From Allopontixanthobacter sediminis (GTDB lineage: Bacteria; Pseudomonadota; Alphaproteobacteria; Sphingomonadales; Sphingomonadaceae): a DNA stretch of 64,000 bases. Positions within the stretch are counted from its first letter, which is position 1. The number at the start of each line of letters is the position of its first letter. Where the stretch lies: assembly GCF_009828115.1 (NCBI RefSeq), contig NZ_WTYL01000003.1, forward strand, positions 543,802-607,801. Direction: 5' to 3'. The position numbers and the translations under genes are program-made. Positions 1 to 10,122 of the stretch are shown one piece after another. The notes below the pieces were generated by a model that was not told the DNA's origin, did not search any database, and was given only the letters and a program-made list of their open reading frames with translations.

Positions 1-350
1 CGAACACCCCGATCCGCTTGCAGACAACCGCTGCGGACGTCATTCACGCCTTCGCCGTCCCGTCACTGTGGTTCAAGCTCGACGCCGTACCCGGCCGGCT
101 CAACGAACGCTTGCTGACGATCAAGGAACCCGGCATTTATTACGGTCAATGTTCGGAACTGTGCGGCGCACGCCATGGCTACATGCCGATTGCGGTCGAA
201 GCCTTGCCCCGGGCCGAATGGGAAGCGTGGGTCCGCGAACAGGGCGGCACGGTAGCCGGCGATCCGGTTGAAGAAACCGCGGCACCCGCTGCCGCTGCGC
301 CTGCGGAAGCCGCGCCTGCAGATACCGCTCCCGAAGCGGCCGTAAGCTGA
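1..350 (+). CDS. coxB: Cytochrome c oxidase subunit II, C-terminal part (5' end outside window)
   Basis: This is the C-terminal part of subunit II of the aa3-type oxidase, which takes electrons from cytochrome c through the binuclear CuA centre on the periplasmic side of the inner membrane. The reading frame is already open at base 3, so the true start lies upstream. The CuA loop is visible as [17 protein letters not shown], which supplies the Cys, Glu, Cys, His and Met ligands, and the upstream ADVIHAF stretch carries the remaining His. An Ala/Pro/Glu-rich tail of about 25 residues follows the folded domain; it is low-complexity and probably disordered. coxA follows 49 bases downstream in the same direction. 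Confidence 0.95.
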   Translation, partial: NTPIRLQTTAADVIHAFAVPSLWFKLDAVPGRLNERLLTIKEPGIYYGQCSELCGARHGYMPIAVEALPRAEWEAWVREQGGTVAGDPVEETAAPAAAAPAEAAPADTAPEAAVS

Positions 351-399
351 CTACGACGATAACGTTCGTCACGATTATTTGAAGGTTAAGAGGCACACC

Positions 400-2106
<1,707 letters not shown>

Positions 2107-2113
2107 CGGTTTC

Positions 2114-2135
2114 GCCGCCCCGCAAACAGGGCGGC
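2114..2135. other. Hairpin between coxA and ctaB
   Basis: A 7-bp GC inverted repeat (gccgccc / gggcggc) with an 8-base loop lies 8 bases after the coxA stop. It is followed by an A-run, not a T-run, so it is not a normal terminator for the + strand. It may stabilise or separate the coxA end of the transcript; this is inference from structure only. Confidence 0.35.
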
Positions 2136-2238
2136 AGCAGAAAAAAAGGGGTGGGGGTGTGCCGGATACGGTGCGCCCCCATCTTTCCAACGAATTGGGC
2201 CAACCAACCGAGGAGCAAGCCGCGAGGCTTCGAGACAG

Positions 2239-3165
2239 ATGACCACCGCTGCACCCATCACGAAACAGGCGCTGCCCACCGATTGGCGTGATTTCTACGC
2301 GCTGACCAAGCCGCGCGTGATGAGCCTGGTGATCTTTACCGGCCTGTGCGGGCTGCTCGCCGCGCCCGGGTCGATCAACCCGGTGCTCGGGTTTACCGCT
2401 ATCCTGTGCATTGCGCTTGGCGCTGGCGGGGCGGGTGCGCTCAACCAATGGCTCGAAAGTGATCTCGATGCCGGGATGAAGCGGACCCAGAAGCGCCCGA
2501 TACCGGCTGGCCGGATGGACCCGACGAACGCCCGCGATTTCGGAATTGCCCTGTCGGTCCTCTCGGTCTGCCTGATGGGTATCGCGATCGGCTGGCTGGC
2601 AGCGTCGATCCTGCTGGTGTCGATACTCTATTACGCGATCATCTATACGATGTGGCTGAAGCCGCGCACCCCGCAAAACATCGTCATCGGCGGCGCGGCA
2701 GGGGCATTCCCCCCGATGATCGGTTGGGTCGCGGTTACCGGCGATATCACCTTGATGCCGGTGCTGCTGTTTGCGATCATCTTCATGTGGACCCCGCCGC
2801 ATTTCTGGGCACTCGCACTGTTCATCAAGAGTGATTATGCCAAGGTCGGTATTCCGATGATGCCGGTCGTTCGCGGGCAGGCGTCGACCCGCCGCCAGAT
2901 CATGGTTTATTCGGTGTTGCTGGTGCCGATCGCCGCCGCGCCTTGGTTTATCGGCGGCACCGGGGCGATTTACGGGATCATCTCCATCGCCTTGTCGCTC
3001 GCGTTCCTCGCGCTGTCGGTCCCGGTTGCCACGCGTATTTCCGAAGATGGCGATGCGATGAAGCCGGAAAAGCGGCTGTTCGCCTTCAGCATCCTCTACC
3101 TGTTCGCCCTGTTCGCTGCGTTGGTCGTCGACCGGGTGGCGGCCTACCAAGGATTTGCGCTATGA
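2239..3165 (+). CDS. ctaB: Protoheme IX farnesyltransferase (haem O synthase)
   Basis: A UbiA-family membrane prenyltransferase that farnesylates haem B to haem O, the precursor of the haem A used by the oxidase encoded alongside. It has 308 residues with about eight or nine membrane segments. The Asp-rich substrate motif appears as [15 protein letters not shown] (near residue 73), close to the NxxxDxxxD pattern of CtaB proteins, and KRPIPAG follows. The start ATG 2239 lies about 130 bases after coxA. The stop codon overlaps the start of the next small gene (ATGA), so the two are probably translationally coupled. Confidence 0.95.
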   Translation: MTTAAPITKQALPTDWRDFYALTKPRVMSLVIFTGLCGLLAAPGSINPVLGFTAILCIALGAGGAGALNQWLESDLDAGMKRTQKRPIPAGRMDPTNARDFGIALSVLSVCLMGIAIGWLAASILLVSILYYAIIYTMWLKPRTPQNIVIGGAAGAFPPMIGWVAVTGDITLMPVLLFAIIFMWTPPHFWALALFIKSDYAKVGIPMMPVVRGQASTRRQIMVYSVLLVPIAAAPWFIGGTGAIYGIISIALSLAFLALSVPVATRISEDGDAMKPEKRLFAFSILYLFALFAALVVDRVAAYQGFAL

Positions 3166-3287
3166 CGCCCGAAGAACTCGCGGAATTCCGCCGCCGGCAG
3201 AAAAGCCGCAACTGGGTATTGGGTGGCTTGCTGGTGTTTTTTGCCGTGTTGTTTTACGCCATTACGATTGTCCGCATGGGTGACTGA
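3162..3287 (+). CDS. 41-residue single-pass membrane peptide in the oxidase operon
   Basis: The ATG overlaps the ctaB stop (ATGA) and its TGA overlaps the ATG of ctaG, so it sits in a tightly coupled chain. The product starts with a charged segment ([17 protein letters not shown]) followed by one hydrophobic helix (about residues 18-37) and ends RMGD. Small one-pass proteins are often found between ctaB and ctaG in alphaproteobacterial cox operons, sometimes called CoxF-like. A role in oxidase assembly is inferred from position only. Overlapping start and stop codons on both sides argue strongly that it is translated. Confidence 0.75.
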   Translation: MTPEELAEFRRRQKSRNWVLGGLLVFFAVLFYAITIVRMGD

Positions 3288-3862
3288 TGATGAACAGTAG
3301 CGCGATCAACAACAAGAATAACCGCGTCGGCCTGATTGCATTCCTGGGTGCGCTGGCCATGCTCGGCATGGGGTATGCGGCGGTACCGCTGTACCAGTTG
3401 TTCTGCCAGGTGACCGGATTTGGCGGCACCACGCAGCGGGCCAGCGCAGAGGAAGCCAGCCTTGCCGAGCGCGCGGCGGCCAGCGCCGGGGGCAAGCAGA
3501 TTTCCATCCGGTTCGACGGTAACATCGCCAGCGATGTGCCGTGGACCTTCAAGCCCGAACTGGCGACGGATACCATCCGCATCGGGGTCCGCGATATCGC
3601 GTTCTACACAGCCCGCAACAACAGCAACGTACCGATTACGGGCACTGCGACCTTCAACGTCGAACCGGAACAGACGGGCAAGTACTTCAACAAGATCCAG
3701 TGCTTCTGCTTTACCGAACAGACGCTGCAGCCCGGCGAAGAAGTGCGTATGCCGGTGCTCTATTTCGTCGATCCCGCGATCCTTGCGGACGAGAATGCCA
3801 AGGATGTGGAACAGATCACGTTGAGTTACACCTTCCATAAGGCGATTGATCCCGCATCATAG
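3287..3862 (+). CDS. ctaG: Cytochrome c oxidase assembly protein CtaG/Cox11
   Basis: A copper chaperone that delivers copper to the CuB site of subunit I. The 191-residue protein has a short cytoplasmic N-terminus, one membrane anchor (about residues 14-35) and a periplasmic immunoglobulin-like domain. The anchor is followed by VPLYQLFCQVTGFGG, and the copper-binding KIQCFCFTEQ motif lies near residue 143. Both are diagnostic of Cox11. Two ATG codons stand in tandem at 3287 and 3290; the first overlaps the stop of the upstream peptide gene. About 100 bases separate it from coxC. Confidence 0.95.
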   Translation: MMNSSAINNKNNRVGLIAFLGALAMLGMGYAAVPLYQLFCQVTGFGGTTQRASAEEASLAERAAASAGGKQISIRFDGNIASDVPWTFKPELATDTIRIGVRDIAFYTARNNSNVPITGTATFNVEPEQTGKYFNKIQCFCFTEQTLQPGEEVRMPVLYFVDPAILADENAKDVEQITLSYTFHKAIDPAS

Positions 3863-3965
3863 GGACACGCCGGGCAAAATTGCCAGATAGCCGCGCGCGG
3901 CACTGGACCTGATAAACGTGGCCTATTATGGGCAACCGAAACCGCTCTGACAGGATAAGAGATTC

Positions 3966-4787
3966 ATGGCTGGCAAAGTAAACCACAGTTACCACATTCT
4001 GCCGCCGGATATCTGGCCGCTTGCGCTGTCCGTATCGGCGCTCACGTTCACGAGCGGCATGGTGCTGTTCATGCACGAAATGGCCAACGCGCATCTGGTA
4101 CTGGGTATCGGGGTAGCGGGTTTGATCGCCAGTTTCTTCAGCTGGTTTTCCAACATCGTCAAGGAAGCGGAAGAAGGCCACCATACGCCGGTGGTGCAGT
4201 TGCATCTTCGTTACGGGATGATCCTGTTCATCGCGTCCGAAGTGATGTTCTTCGTCGGCTGGTTCTGGAGCTGGTTCGATTTCTCCCTGTTCCCGAGCAC
4301 GATTTCCGAAGTGATCGCGGGCGAATGGCCGCCCAAGGCAATCGAAGCGGTGATGGATCCGTTCGACCTGCCGCTGCTCAACACGCTGATCCTGCTGTGT
4401 TCGGGCACCACCGTAACCTGGGCGCACCACTCGCTGATCCACGGTGACCGTGACGGGCTGAAGAAGGGCCTGTGGGCTACGATCCTGCTCGGCATCCTGT
4501 TCTCCGCAATCCAGGCTTACGAATACAGCCACGCGCCGTTTGCATTCGGCGGCAACACCTACAGTTCCGCATTCTACATGGCGACCGGGTTTCACGGCTT
4601 CCACGTATTGGTCGGTACGATCTTCCTGATCGTCTGCCTCGTGCGCAGCTACAAGGGCCACTTCACTCCGCGCCAGCATTTTGGTTTCGAAGCGGCGGCG
4701 TGGTACTGGCACTTCGTCGACGTGGTGTGGTTGTTCCTGTTCATTGTCGTCTACGTCTGGGGCGGTTGGGGCGCTGAAATACATTAA
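3966..4787 (+). CDS. coxC: Cytochrome c oxidase subunit III
   Basis: Subunit III of aa3 oxidase, a seven-helix membrane protein that stabilises the core and sustains proton uptake. It has 273 residues, typical for the family. Recognisable segments are the N-terminal HSYHILPPDIWPL, the central MFFVGWFWSWFDFSL, and the C-terminal WYWHFVDVVWLFLFIVVYVWG with its conserved His-Phe-Val-Asp. An AGGATAAG purine tract precedes ATG 3966. The stop (TAA) shares its last base with the start of the DUF983 gene, indicating translational coupling. Confidence 0.97.
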   Translation: MAGKVNHSYHILPPDIWPLALSVSALTFTSGMVLFMHEMANAHLVLGIGVAGLIASFFSWFSNIVKEAEEGHHTPVVQLHLRYGMILFIASEVMFFVGWFWSWFDFSLFPSTISEVIAGEWPPKAIEAVMDPFDLPLLNTLILLCSGTTVTWAHHSLIHGDRDGLKKGLWATILLGILFSAIQAYEYSHAPFAFGGNTYSSAFYMATGFHGFHVLVGTIFLIVCLVRSYKGHFTPRQHFGFEAAAWYWHFVDVVWLFLFIVVYVWGGWGAEIH

Positions 4788-5173
4788 TGACCTCAGGTGA
4801 TCCTGAAATTCCGGAAGGGCAGCCACGCATGGGCGAGGCTGCCCTTTTGGGTTTGTGTCCCCGCTGCGGGGGACGGACGCTGTTTGGCGGGCTGACCAGA
4901 TTCGCGGATCATTGCCGCACCTGTTCACTGGATTTCTCGAAATTCAACGTGGGCGACGGACCCGCCGCGTTCCTGATCCTGATCATCGGTGCATTGATCG
5001 TCGGCCTCGCGATGTGGCTGCAATTGTCTTACGAACCGCCCGTCTGGGTGCATGTCCTCCTTTGGGTGCCGCTCACTACGGCGCTGGTGATCTTCGGCCT
5101 GAGAGCCGCGAAGGCCGCGCTGGTGTTTGCCGAATACCGCAATCATGCGGGCGAAGCAGGACGCAAGCCATGA
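4787..5173 (+). CDS. DUF983 family zinc-ribbon membrane protein
   Basis: A 128-residue protein whose two CxxC pairs, CPRCGG (near residue 24) and CRTC (near 44), form a probable zinc ribbon, followed by two hydrophobic helices (about residues 60-78 and 84-105). This is the DUF983 architecture, whose biochemical role is not established. Genes of this family commonly sit between coxC and surf1 in alphaproteobacteria. Here it overlaps coxC by one base and surf1 by four, so it belongs to the oxidase operon, and an assembly role is inferred from that. Confidence 0.9.
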   Translation: MTSGDPEIPEGQPRMGEAALLGLCPRCGGRTLFGGLTRFADHCRTCSLDFSKFNVGDGPAAFLILIIGALIVGLAMWLQLSYEPPVWVHVLLWVPLTTALVIFGLRAAKAALVFAEYRNHAGEAGRKP

Positions 5174-5739
5174 AAATACGCGAGCTCCCGGTCGTCGCCA
5201 CGATCATCGTCCTCGCTGCGGTCGCGACCATGATTGCGTTGGGCTTCTGGCAGCTTGGCCGCCTCCAGGAAAAGGAGGCGCAGCTGGCAATTTATTCCGC
5301 CGCCCAGTCCGACGTAAGCGAAATCGCCTATCCCCGCGACAAGGCTTCGCTGCAGGCAGCACTGTACCGCCGTAGCCGTTTCGAATGCGCGCGGGTGACG
5401 AATATCCTTTCCGTATCAGGCAGCTCCGCCAACGGGCAGAGCGGGTGGGCACACAAGGCCGAATGTGTGTTGCCGGACGGGGCGACCGGAGAAGTTGCGC
5501 TGGGCTGGTCACGCGATCCGGCAGCACCGGAATACACTGGCGGAACGGTCACCGGGATCATCGCGCCGGGCGGCCGGATCGTGGCTGATCCGCCGCTGGC
5601 CGGGCTCGAACCGCTGGCGAAGCCCGACCCGGCGGATATTCCCAACAACCATCTCGCCTATGCCGGGCAGTGGTTCTTCTTCGCCCTGACGGCGCTGGTG
5701 GTGTTCTTCCTGGCGGTTAAGCGACGCGCGGAAACGTAA
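5170..5739 (+). CDS. surf1: SURF1 family oxidase assembly protein
   Basis: A SURF1/Shy1-type protein, which helps haem a insertion or early assembly of subunit I. The topology is the expected one: an N-terminal membrane helix (about residues 8-26, ending in the conserved GFWQLGRLQEKE), a periplasmic domain, and a C-terminal helix (about 166-183). At 189 residues it is shorter than the 220-250 usual for the family, so the periplasmic domain is compact. The ATG overlaps the DUF983 stop by four bases. It is the last oxidase-assembly gene before thrC. Confidence 0.86.
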   Translation: MKIRELPVVATIIVLAAVATMIALGFWQLGRLQEKEAQLAIYSAAQSDVSEIAYPRDKASLQAALYRRSRFECARVTNILSVSGSSANGQSGWAHKAECVLPDGATGEVALGWSRDPAAPEYTGGTVTGIIAPGGRIVADPPLAGLEPLAKPDPADIPNNHLAYAGQWFFFALTALVVFFLAVKRRAET

Positions 5740-5822
5740 GCGCGGCGCAGCAGCGCAAGTTTCGCCGCCCCAAGCGCCTCTCGCTTGCCCTTGCATCGCT
5801 GCGCAGCTAACCGCCTTTCCCT

Positions 5823-7223
5823 ATGGACTATATCTCGACCCGCGGCGCTGCGCCGACTCTTGATTTCGAAGGCGCGACACTGGCCGGGCTGGCGCAGGAC
5901 GGCGGGCTGTATCTGCCGGCGCACTGGCCGCAGTTCAGCAAAGACGAGATCGCCGCGATGGCCGGACTGCCTTATGCGAAATTGGCAGCGCGCATCATGC
6001 AGCCGTTCGTGGGCGATAGCCTGACCGGCGAAGAGCTGGGCGCCTTGTGTGATCAGGCTTATGGCCGCTTTTCCCACGCGGCCGTAACTCCGCTAACCCA
6101 ATTCGACGAGCAGCAATTTCTGCTGGAACTGTTCCACGGCCCGACACTCGCGTTCAAGGACGTGGCCCTGCAATTGCTCGGTCTGCTGTTCGAGAAATTC
6201 CTCACTCGCAGCCATGATCACCTGACCATCGTCGGTGCGACCAGCGGCGATACCGGGTCCGCCGCGATCGACGCGGTCGCCGGGCGGGAGCGGATCGACA
6301 TCTTCATGCTCCACCCCAAAGGCCGGGTCAGCGATGTCCAGCGCCGCCAGATGACCACGGTCCGCGCGCCCAACGTCCACAATATCGCCATCGAAGGCAG
6401 CTTCGACGACGCGCAGGCGATGGTGAAGCGGGTATTCCGCGATCCGGCGATGAATTCGCGGCTCCACATCGGCGCGGTGAATTCCATCAACTGGGCACGG
6501 CTGATGGCGCAAGTGGTGTATTATTTCGCCGCCGCGCTGCAGCTCGGCGCTCCCCGGCGCAAGATTGCGTTTTCCGTCCCCACGGGCAATTTCGGGGACG
6601 TGTTCGCGGGCTATGTTGCGGCGAAGATGGGACTGCCGATCGAGCGACTGATCGTGGCGACGAACATCAACGACATTCTTCACCGTGCCTTGTCGCAGGG
6701 CGATTACTCCGCCGGAACGGTCACCGCCACCGCGGCACCGTCCATGGATATCCAGGTCAGTTCCAATTTCGAGCGGCTACTGTTCGATTGCGGCGGGCGG
6801 GACGGCGCGGCCATGGCGGCGCAGATGGGCACGTTCGAGGCGGACAAGGCAATGCGGCTGACCAACGCCCAGCGTGAGGGGGCGGCGGGCCTGTTCACCA
6901 GCGCGCGTGCCGATGCGAACGACATGGCCCGGGCGATGCGTTGGGCCAGCGAGGCGTGCGGCGAGATTATCGACCCGCATACCGCCATTGGCCTCCACGC
7001 AGCGCGCGATTCCGGCCTTTCGGCAGATATTCCCGTCGTAACCCTTGCAACCGCGCATCCGGCGAAGTTCCCCGACGCGGTGGAACGCGCCACTGGCCAG
7101 CGCCCGCATTTGCCGGCCCGCGTCGGTGACCTGTTCGCGCGCGAGGAAGCCTACACCGAACTACCGGGCGATTACGATGCGGTCACCGCCTTCATCGCCG
7201 AACGCGCTACACCGGGTTCCTGA
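5823..7223 (+). CDS. thrC: Threonine synthase
   Basis: A PLP enzyme converting O-phosphohomoserine to threonine. It has 466 residues and opens with MDYISTRG, typical of the longer bacterial/yeast-type threonine synthases. The PLP lysine is in GPTLAFKDVALQ (near residue 112), and phosphate-binding GATSGDTGSAA and VPTGNFGD follow in order. The stop TGA overlaps the start of the downstream methyltransferase gene (TGATG), so the two are coupled. thrC directly after surf1 is a familiar arrangement in sphingomonads as far as I recall. Confidence 0.95.
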   Translation: MDYISTRGAAPTLDFEGATLAGLAQDGGLYLPAHWPQFSKDEIAAMAGLPYAKLAARIMQPFVGDSLTGEELGALCDQAYGRFSHAAVTPLTQFDEQQFLLELFHGPTLAFKDVALQLLGLLFEKFLTRSHDHLTIVGATSGDTGSAAIDAVAGRERIDIFMLHPKGRVSDVQRRQMTTVRAPNVHNIAIEGSFDDAQAMVKRVFRDPAMNSRLHIGAVNSINWARLMAQVVYYFAAALQLGAPRRKIAFSVPTGNFGDVFAGYVAAKMGLPIERLIVATNINDILHRALSQGDYSAGTVTATAAPSMDIQVSSNFERLLFDCGGRDGAAMAAQMGTFEADKAMRLTNAQREGAAGLFTSARADANDMARAMRWASEACGEIIDPHTAIGLHAARDSGLSADIPVVTLATAHPAKFPDAVERATGQRPHLPARVGDLFAREEAYTELPGDYDAVTAFIAERATPGS

Positions 7224-8113
7224 TGGCGGAGCTGGCCGAACAACCGCGGATTCTCGAAGGGACGGCGTGGGATGATTACGGGCTGGTCGACAGCGGGGAC
7301 GGGCGCAAGCTTGAACGCTATGGCCCGTACCGCTTCATCCGGCCCGAACCGCAGGCGATGTGGCAGCCGCGCTTTTCGCAGTGGGAAGCTCAAGCGGAAT
7401 TCGTTCCCGGATCGGACGAGGATGGCGGCGGCCGGTGGCTCTACGATAACCCCGTCCCGGAAGGCGGTTGGCCGCTGAAATGGCGCGAAGTGGGCTTCAC
7501 CGCGCAATGCACTCCCTTTCGGCATCTCGGCTTCTTTCCCGACATGGCGCCGGTTTGGGACTGGATGCGGCAGCAACTGGACGGCAGGACCGATGCGCAG
7601 ACTCTCAATCTGTTCGGATATACCGGTGTCGGCAGCCTTGCGCTCAGCCAACACGGCCCGGTCACCCATGTCGATGCCTCCAAGAAATCGGTCGCCCAGG
7701 CGCAGGCCAACGCGCTGCTGGCCGGCATGGAAGAGCGCCCGATCCGCTGGCTGGTGGACGATGCCGCGAAATTCACCGCGCGCGAGGTTCGGCGGGAAAA
7801 GCGATATGACGGAATTATTCTCGACCCGCCCAAATTCGGGCGCGGACCGAAGAACGAAACCTGGCGCATCGAGGACTGCCTCGCTCCGCTGGTGGGGGAT
7901 TGCCGCGAACTGCTCGATGCGGACAGCCGGTTCCTGTTCCTGACGGTTTACGCCGTGCGCATGTCCAGCCTCGCGCTGGGCGGATTGCTGGCGGAATTGT
8001 TCGCTGATTTGCCTGGGGTAATCGAACACGGCGATCTCGCTGTTCGGGAAGAAGGGGAGGGGGCGCGCCTGCTCCCGACCGCAATCTTCGCGCGCTGGCG
8101 CAATACCGTCTAG
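7223..8113 (+). CDS. Class I SAM-dependent methyltransferase, RlmI-like (COG1092 type)
   Basis: A 296-residue Rossmann-fold methyltransferase. The SAM site is seen as LNLFGYTGVGSLALSQ (near residue 126), the acidic loop as VDASKKSV, and catalytic motif IV as DPPKFGRGP (near 203), which matches the DPPxF family of 23S rRNA cytosine methyltransferases. There is no N-terminal PUA domain; a roughly 100-residue family-specific N-terminus replaces it. The substrate is therefore uncertain: an rRNA base is likely by family. It overlaps the thrC stop by one base and lies 9 bases before folB. Confidence 0.84.
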   Translation: MAELAEQPRILEGTAWDDYGLVDSGDGRKLERYGPYRFIRPEPQAMWQPRFSQWEAQAEFVPGSDEDGGGRWLYDNPVPEGGWPLKWREVGFTAQCTPFRHLGFFPDMAPVWDWMRQQLDGRTDAQTLNLFGYTGVGSLALSQHGPVTHVDASKKSVAQAQANALLAGMEERPIRWLVDDAAKFTAREVRREKRYDGIILDPPKFGRGPKNETWRIEDCLAPLVGDCRELLDADSRFLFLTVYAVRMSSLALGGLLAELFADLPGVIEHGDLAVREEGEGARLLPTAIFARWRNTV

Positions 8114-8122
8114 GGGGCTGGC

Positions 8123-8494
8123 ATGGCCGATTCGCTTATCCTGGAAGTTGCCGATTTCGAGCACGACGTCCTGACCGGCATCTATTCGGAGGAAACCGGA
8201 AAGCCGCAGCCGCTGAGGATCAGTATGGCCGTGACGCTTAAATGCGCTGATCGGTACGATCCAGAGACTCCGCTGGACGCCAGCAAGAACTATATGGACC
8301 TCAAATTCGCCGCCAGTGAAGGGTTGCCCCCGGGCGTCCATTTCAAGCTGATCGAGGCGGTTGCGGACCATATAATCGAAACGCTGATGGTACAGGACGA
8401 GCGGGTCGAAGCGGTCACCGTCAAGATTGTCAAACTGGCGATTGCCGAGGCGAACGAGCAGATCGGTATAACCCTCACGCGGCACCGGCGCTGA
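8123..8494 (+). CDS. folB: Dihydroneopterin aldolase family protein
   Basis: A 123-residue tunnelling-fold protein of the FolB type, which cleaves dihydroneopterin to hydroxymethyldihydropterin in folate synthesis. The conserved N-terminal GIYSEETGKPQ stands in the place of the family's G-x-Y-x-x-E-R element, and VTVKIVKLAIA near the C-terminus has the candidate catalytic lysine followed by an acidic residue. Length is normal for FolB. Its neighbours are a methyltransferase and an SDR-like ORF preceding moaA, giving a pterin-flavoured context. The exact substrate within the pterin aldolase family is inferred. Confidence 0.77.
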   Translation: MADSLILEVADFEHDVLTGIYSEETGKPQPLRISMAVTLKCADRYDPETPLDASKNYMDLKFAASEGLPPGVHFKLIEAVADHIIETLMVQDERVEAVTVKIVKLAIAEANEQIGITLTRHRR

Positions 8495-8498
8495 TCCG

Positions 8499-8837
8499 GT
8501 GCAGAGAGTACTGCGGATTGATGGTTTGCCGGGCAGCGCGATCGACGCAGCGGCGGAATTTCACCGCGTCTGGCTTACGCAGGTCAGGGCGGCAGTTGCG
8601 GAAAACATTTCCTCACTCGTTTTAGTGATGCCAGCCGCGCCGCACGATCACCGCGACTGGCGGCTGGGGCTGGCCCGCGATCTGGCCCGCGAAGCGGCAC
8701 CGTGCCGGGTCAATGTCCTCGCAGGCGCTGACACCAGCGCGATCGCCGCGACGCTGGAATATCTCGAGCGCGCGCCGGGCGTGACCGGCCAACTGCTGGT
8801 AACCGATGGCCAAGGCGCGGGAAATCCGGCACATTAG
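8499..8837 (+). CDS. Degenerate SDR-like Rossmann-fold protein, 112 residues
   Basis: This starts at GTG 8499, four bases after folB, and runs almost into moaA. The C-terminal third resembles the end of short-chain dehydrogenases: CRVNVLAG resembles the R-V-N-x-I-x-P-G segment, and YLERAPGVTGQLLVTDG resembles the usual VTGQ-x-x-x-VDGG tail. The glycine-rich NAD(P) motif and the YxxxK catalytic pair are both missing, so it cannot be an ordinary reductase. Pteridine-reductase-type SDR genes are often near folB, so this may be a shrunken relative kept for another role. It is not a simple fragment: the frame is intact, compact and tightly packed between neighbours. Confidence 0.65.
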   Translation: MQRVLRIDGLPGSAIDAAAEFHRVWLTQVRAAVAENISSLVLVMPAAPHDHRDWRLGLARDLAREAAPCRVNVLAGADTSAIAATLEYLERAPGVTGQLLVTDGQGAGNPAH

Positions 8838-8841
8838 CGTC

Positions 8842-9870
8842 ATGGATGGTACCTCCGCCCCGATTACAGCCGATGCCCGCCTGCTGGTCGACACGTTCCA
8901 GCGCCGGATTACCTATCTTCGGCTGTCCGTGACTGACCGCTGCGATCTGCGCTGCACCTATTGCATGCCGGAGAAGATGAAATTCCTGCCCCGCGCGGAA
9001 GTGCTTTCGCTGGAGGAATTGCACCAACTGTCGCTCGCATTCATCGCCCGCGGTGTTCGCCGGATCCGGCTGACCGGCGGCGAGCCGCTGGTGCGGCGCG
9101 ACATGATCGACCTGGTAAAGGCCCTCGGGAAGGAACTGGGTCGCGGTCTGGACGAACTTACCCTGACGACCAACGGTACCCGATTGGCGGACCACGCCGA
9201 GGCTCTCGCTTCTGCAGGGGTCAGGCGGATCAATGTTTCGCTCGACACGCGCGATCCAGTCCTGTTCGAGCGGCTAACCCGGCGTAACCAGTTGTCGCAG
9301 GTGCTGGAAGGGATCGCGGCGGCGCAGTCGGCCGGACTGCAGGTCAAACTGAACACAGTCGCGCTCAAAGGACTGAACGAGGACGAGTTGCCTGACCTGA
9401 TTGCCTGGGCTCACGGACAGCGTCATGACGTCACCTTGATCGAAACCATGCCGCTGGGCGAAGTCGATGGCGACCGGATCGATCATTACCTGCCGCTTGG
9501 CGGGGTGAAGGACAGTCTGGAAGCGCGCTGGACGCTGACCCCGTCCGGTCATCGGACCGGCGGCCCGGCCCGCTATTTCGATATCGGGGAGACTGGCGGC
9601 CGGCTGGGCCTGATCACGCCCCTCACAAACAATTTCTGCGAGGGATGCAACCGCTTGCGGGTGACCGCGACCGGCCAGCTGTATCCATGCCTCGGCGGCG
9701 GGGAGCGGGTCGATTTGCGGGCGGCGCTGCGTTCCGGCGATCCCGCCGTGCGGCTCGACGCAGCCCTGGACGAGGCGATGCGGATCAAGCCGGAGAAACA
9801 TCATTTCCGGATCGAGGCACGCGGGGCGGAACCCGCCCAGCCGCGGCACATGTCGATGACCGGCGGCTGA
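8842..9870 (+). CDS. moaA: GTP 3',8-cyclase MoaA
   Basis: A radical SAM enzyme that begins molybdenum cofactor synthesis by rearranging GTP. The N-terminal 4Fe-4S motif is CDLRCTYC (Cys 34, 38 and 41 from this start). The C-terminal cluster is CEGCNRL followed about a dozen residues later by YPC, and the chain ends with the MoaA Gly-Gly. ATG 8842 is chosen because it follows the previous stop at 8837; an ATG at 8806 would add 12 residues and overlap that gene by 32 bases. moaD begins two bases after the stop. Confidence 0.95.
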   Translation: MDGTSAPITADARLLVDTFQRRITYLRLSVTDRCDLRCTYCMPEKMKFLPRAEVLSLEELHQLSLAFIARGVRRIRLTGGEPLVRRDMIDLVKALGKELGRGLDELTLTTNGTRLADHAEALASAGVRRINVSLDTRDPVLFERLTRRNQLSQVLEGIAAAQSAGLQVKLNTVALKGLNEDELPDLIAWAHGQRHDVTLIETMPLGEVDGDRIDHYLPLGGVKDSLEARWTLTPSGHRTGGPARYFDIGETGGRLGLITPLTNNFCEGCNRLRVTATGQLYPCLGGGERVDLRAALRSGDPAVRLDAALDEAMRIKPEKHHFRIEARGAEPAQPRHMSMTGG

Positions 9871-9871
9871 C

Positions 9872-10114
9872 ATGCCGGTGCGGGTGCTATTTCTGGGGCA
9901 ATTGGCCGACCTGGCAGGGACCGGCGAAATCAGCGTGCCGGCGCCGCTGGACTGGGACGGTTTGTTGCGCTCGGTCCCGGCGGCGGTGGCCGAACGGCTC
10001 CCCGCGGAAACGGTCAAACTCGCCTGCGCGGGACAAGTGCTGGCGGACAAGATATCCTTGTGCGCGATGGACGGTGATGAAGTTGCGCTGCTGCCGCCGG
10101 TGAGCGGGGGCTGA
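9872..10114 (+). CDS. moaD: Molybdopterin synthase small subunit MoaD
   Basis: An 80-residue ubiquitin-like sulfur carrier. It ends in PPVSGG, and the terminal Gly-Gly is the site that is adenylated and thiocarboxylated before sulfur transfer to precursor Z in the MoaD-MoaE complex. MPVRVLFLGQLADLAG at the start and DEVALLPPVSGG at the end are the family landmarks. It sits one base after the moaA stop and eight bases before moaE, so the three are certainly co-transcribed. moaC is not in this window. Confidence 0.92.
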   Translation: MPVRVLFLGQLADLAGTGEISVPAPLDWDGLLRSVPAAVAERLPAETVKLACAGQVLADKISLCAMDGDEVALLPPVSGG

Positions 10115-10122
10115 GAACGCTC

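Noticed and set aside
8806..8841. Upstream ATG 8806 for moaA
   Set aside because: Overlaps the preceding gene by 32 bases and adds non-conserved residues; ATG 8842 is directly after the stop.
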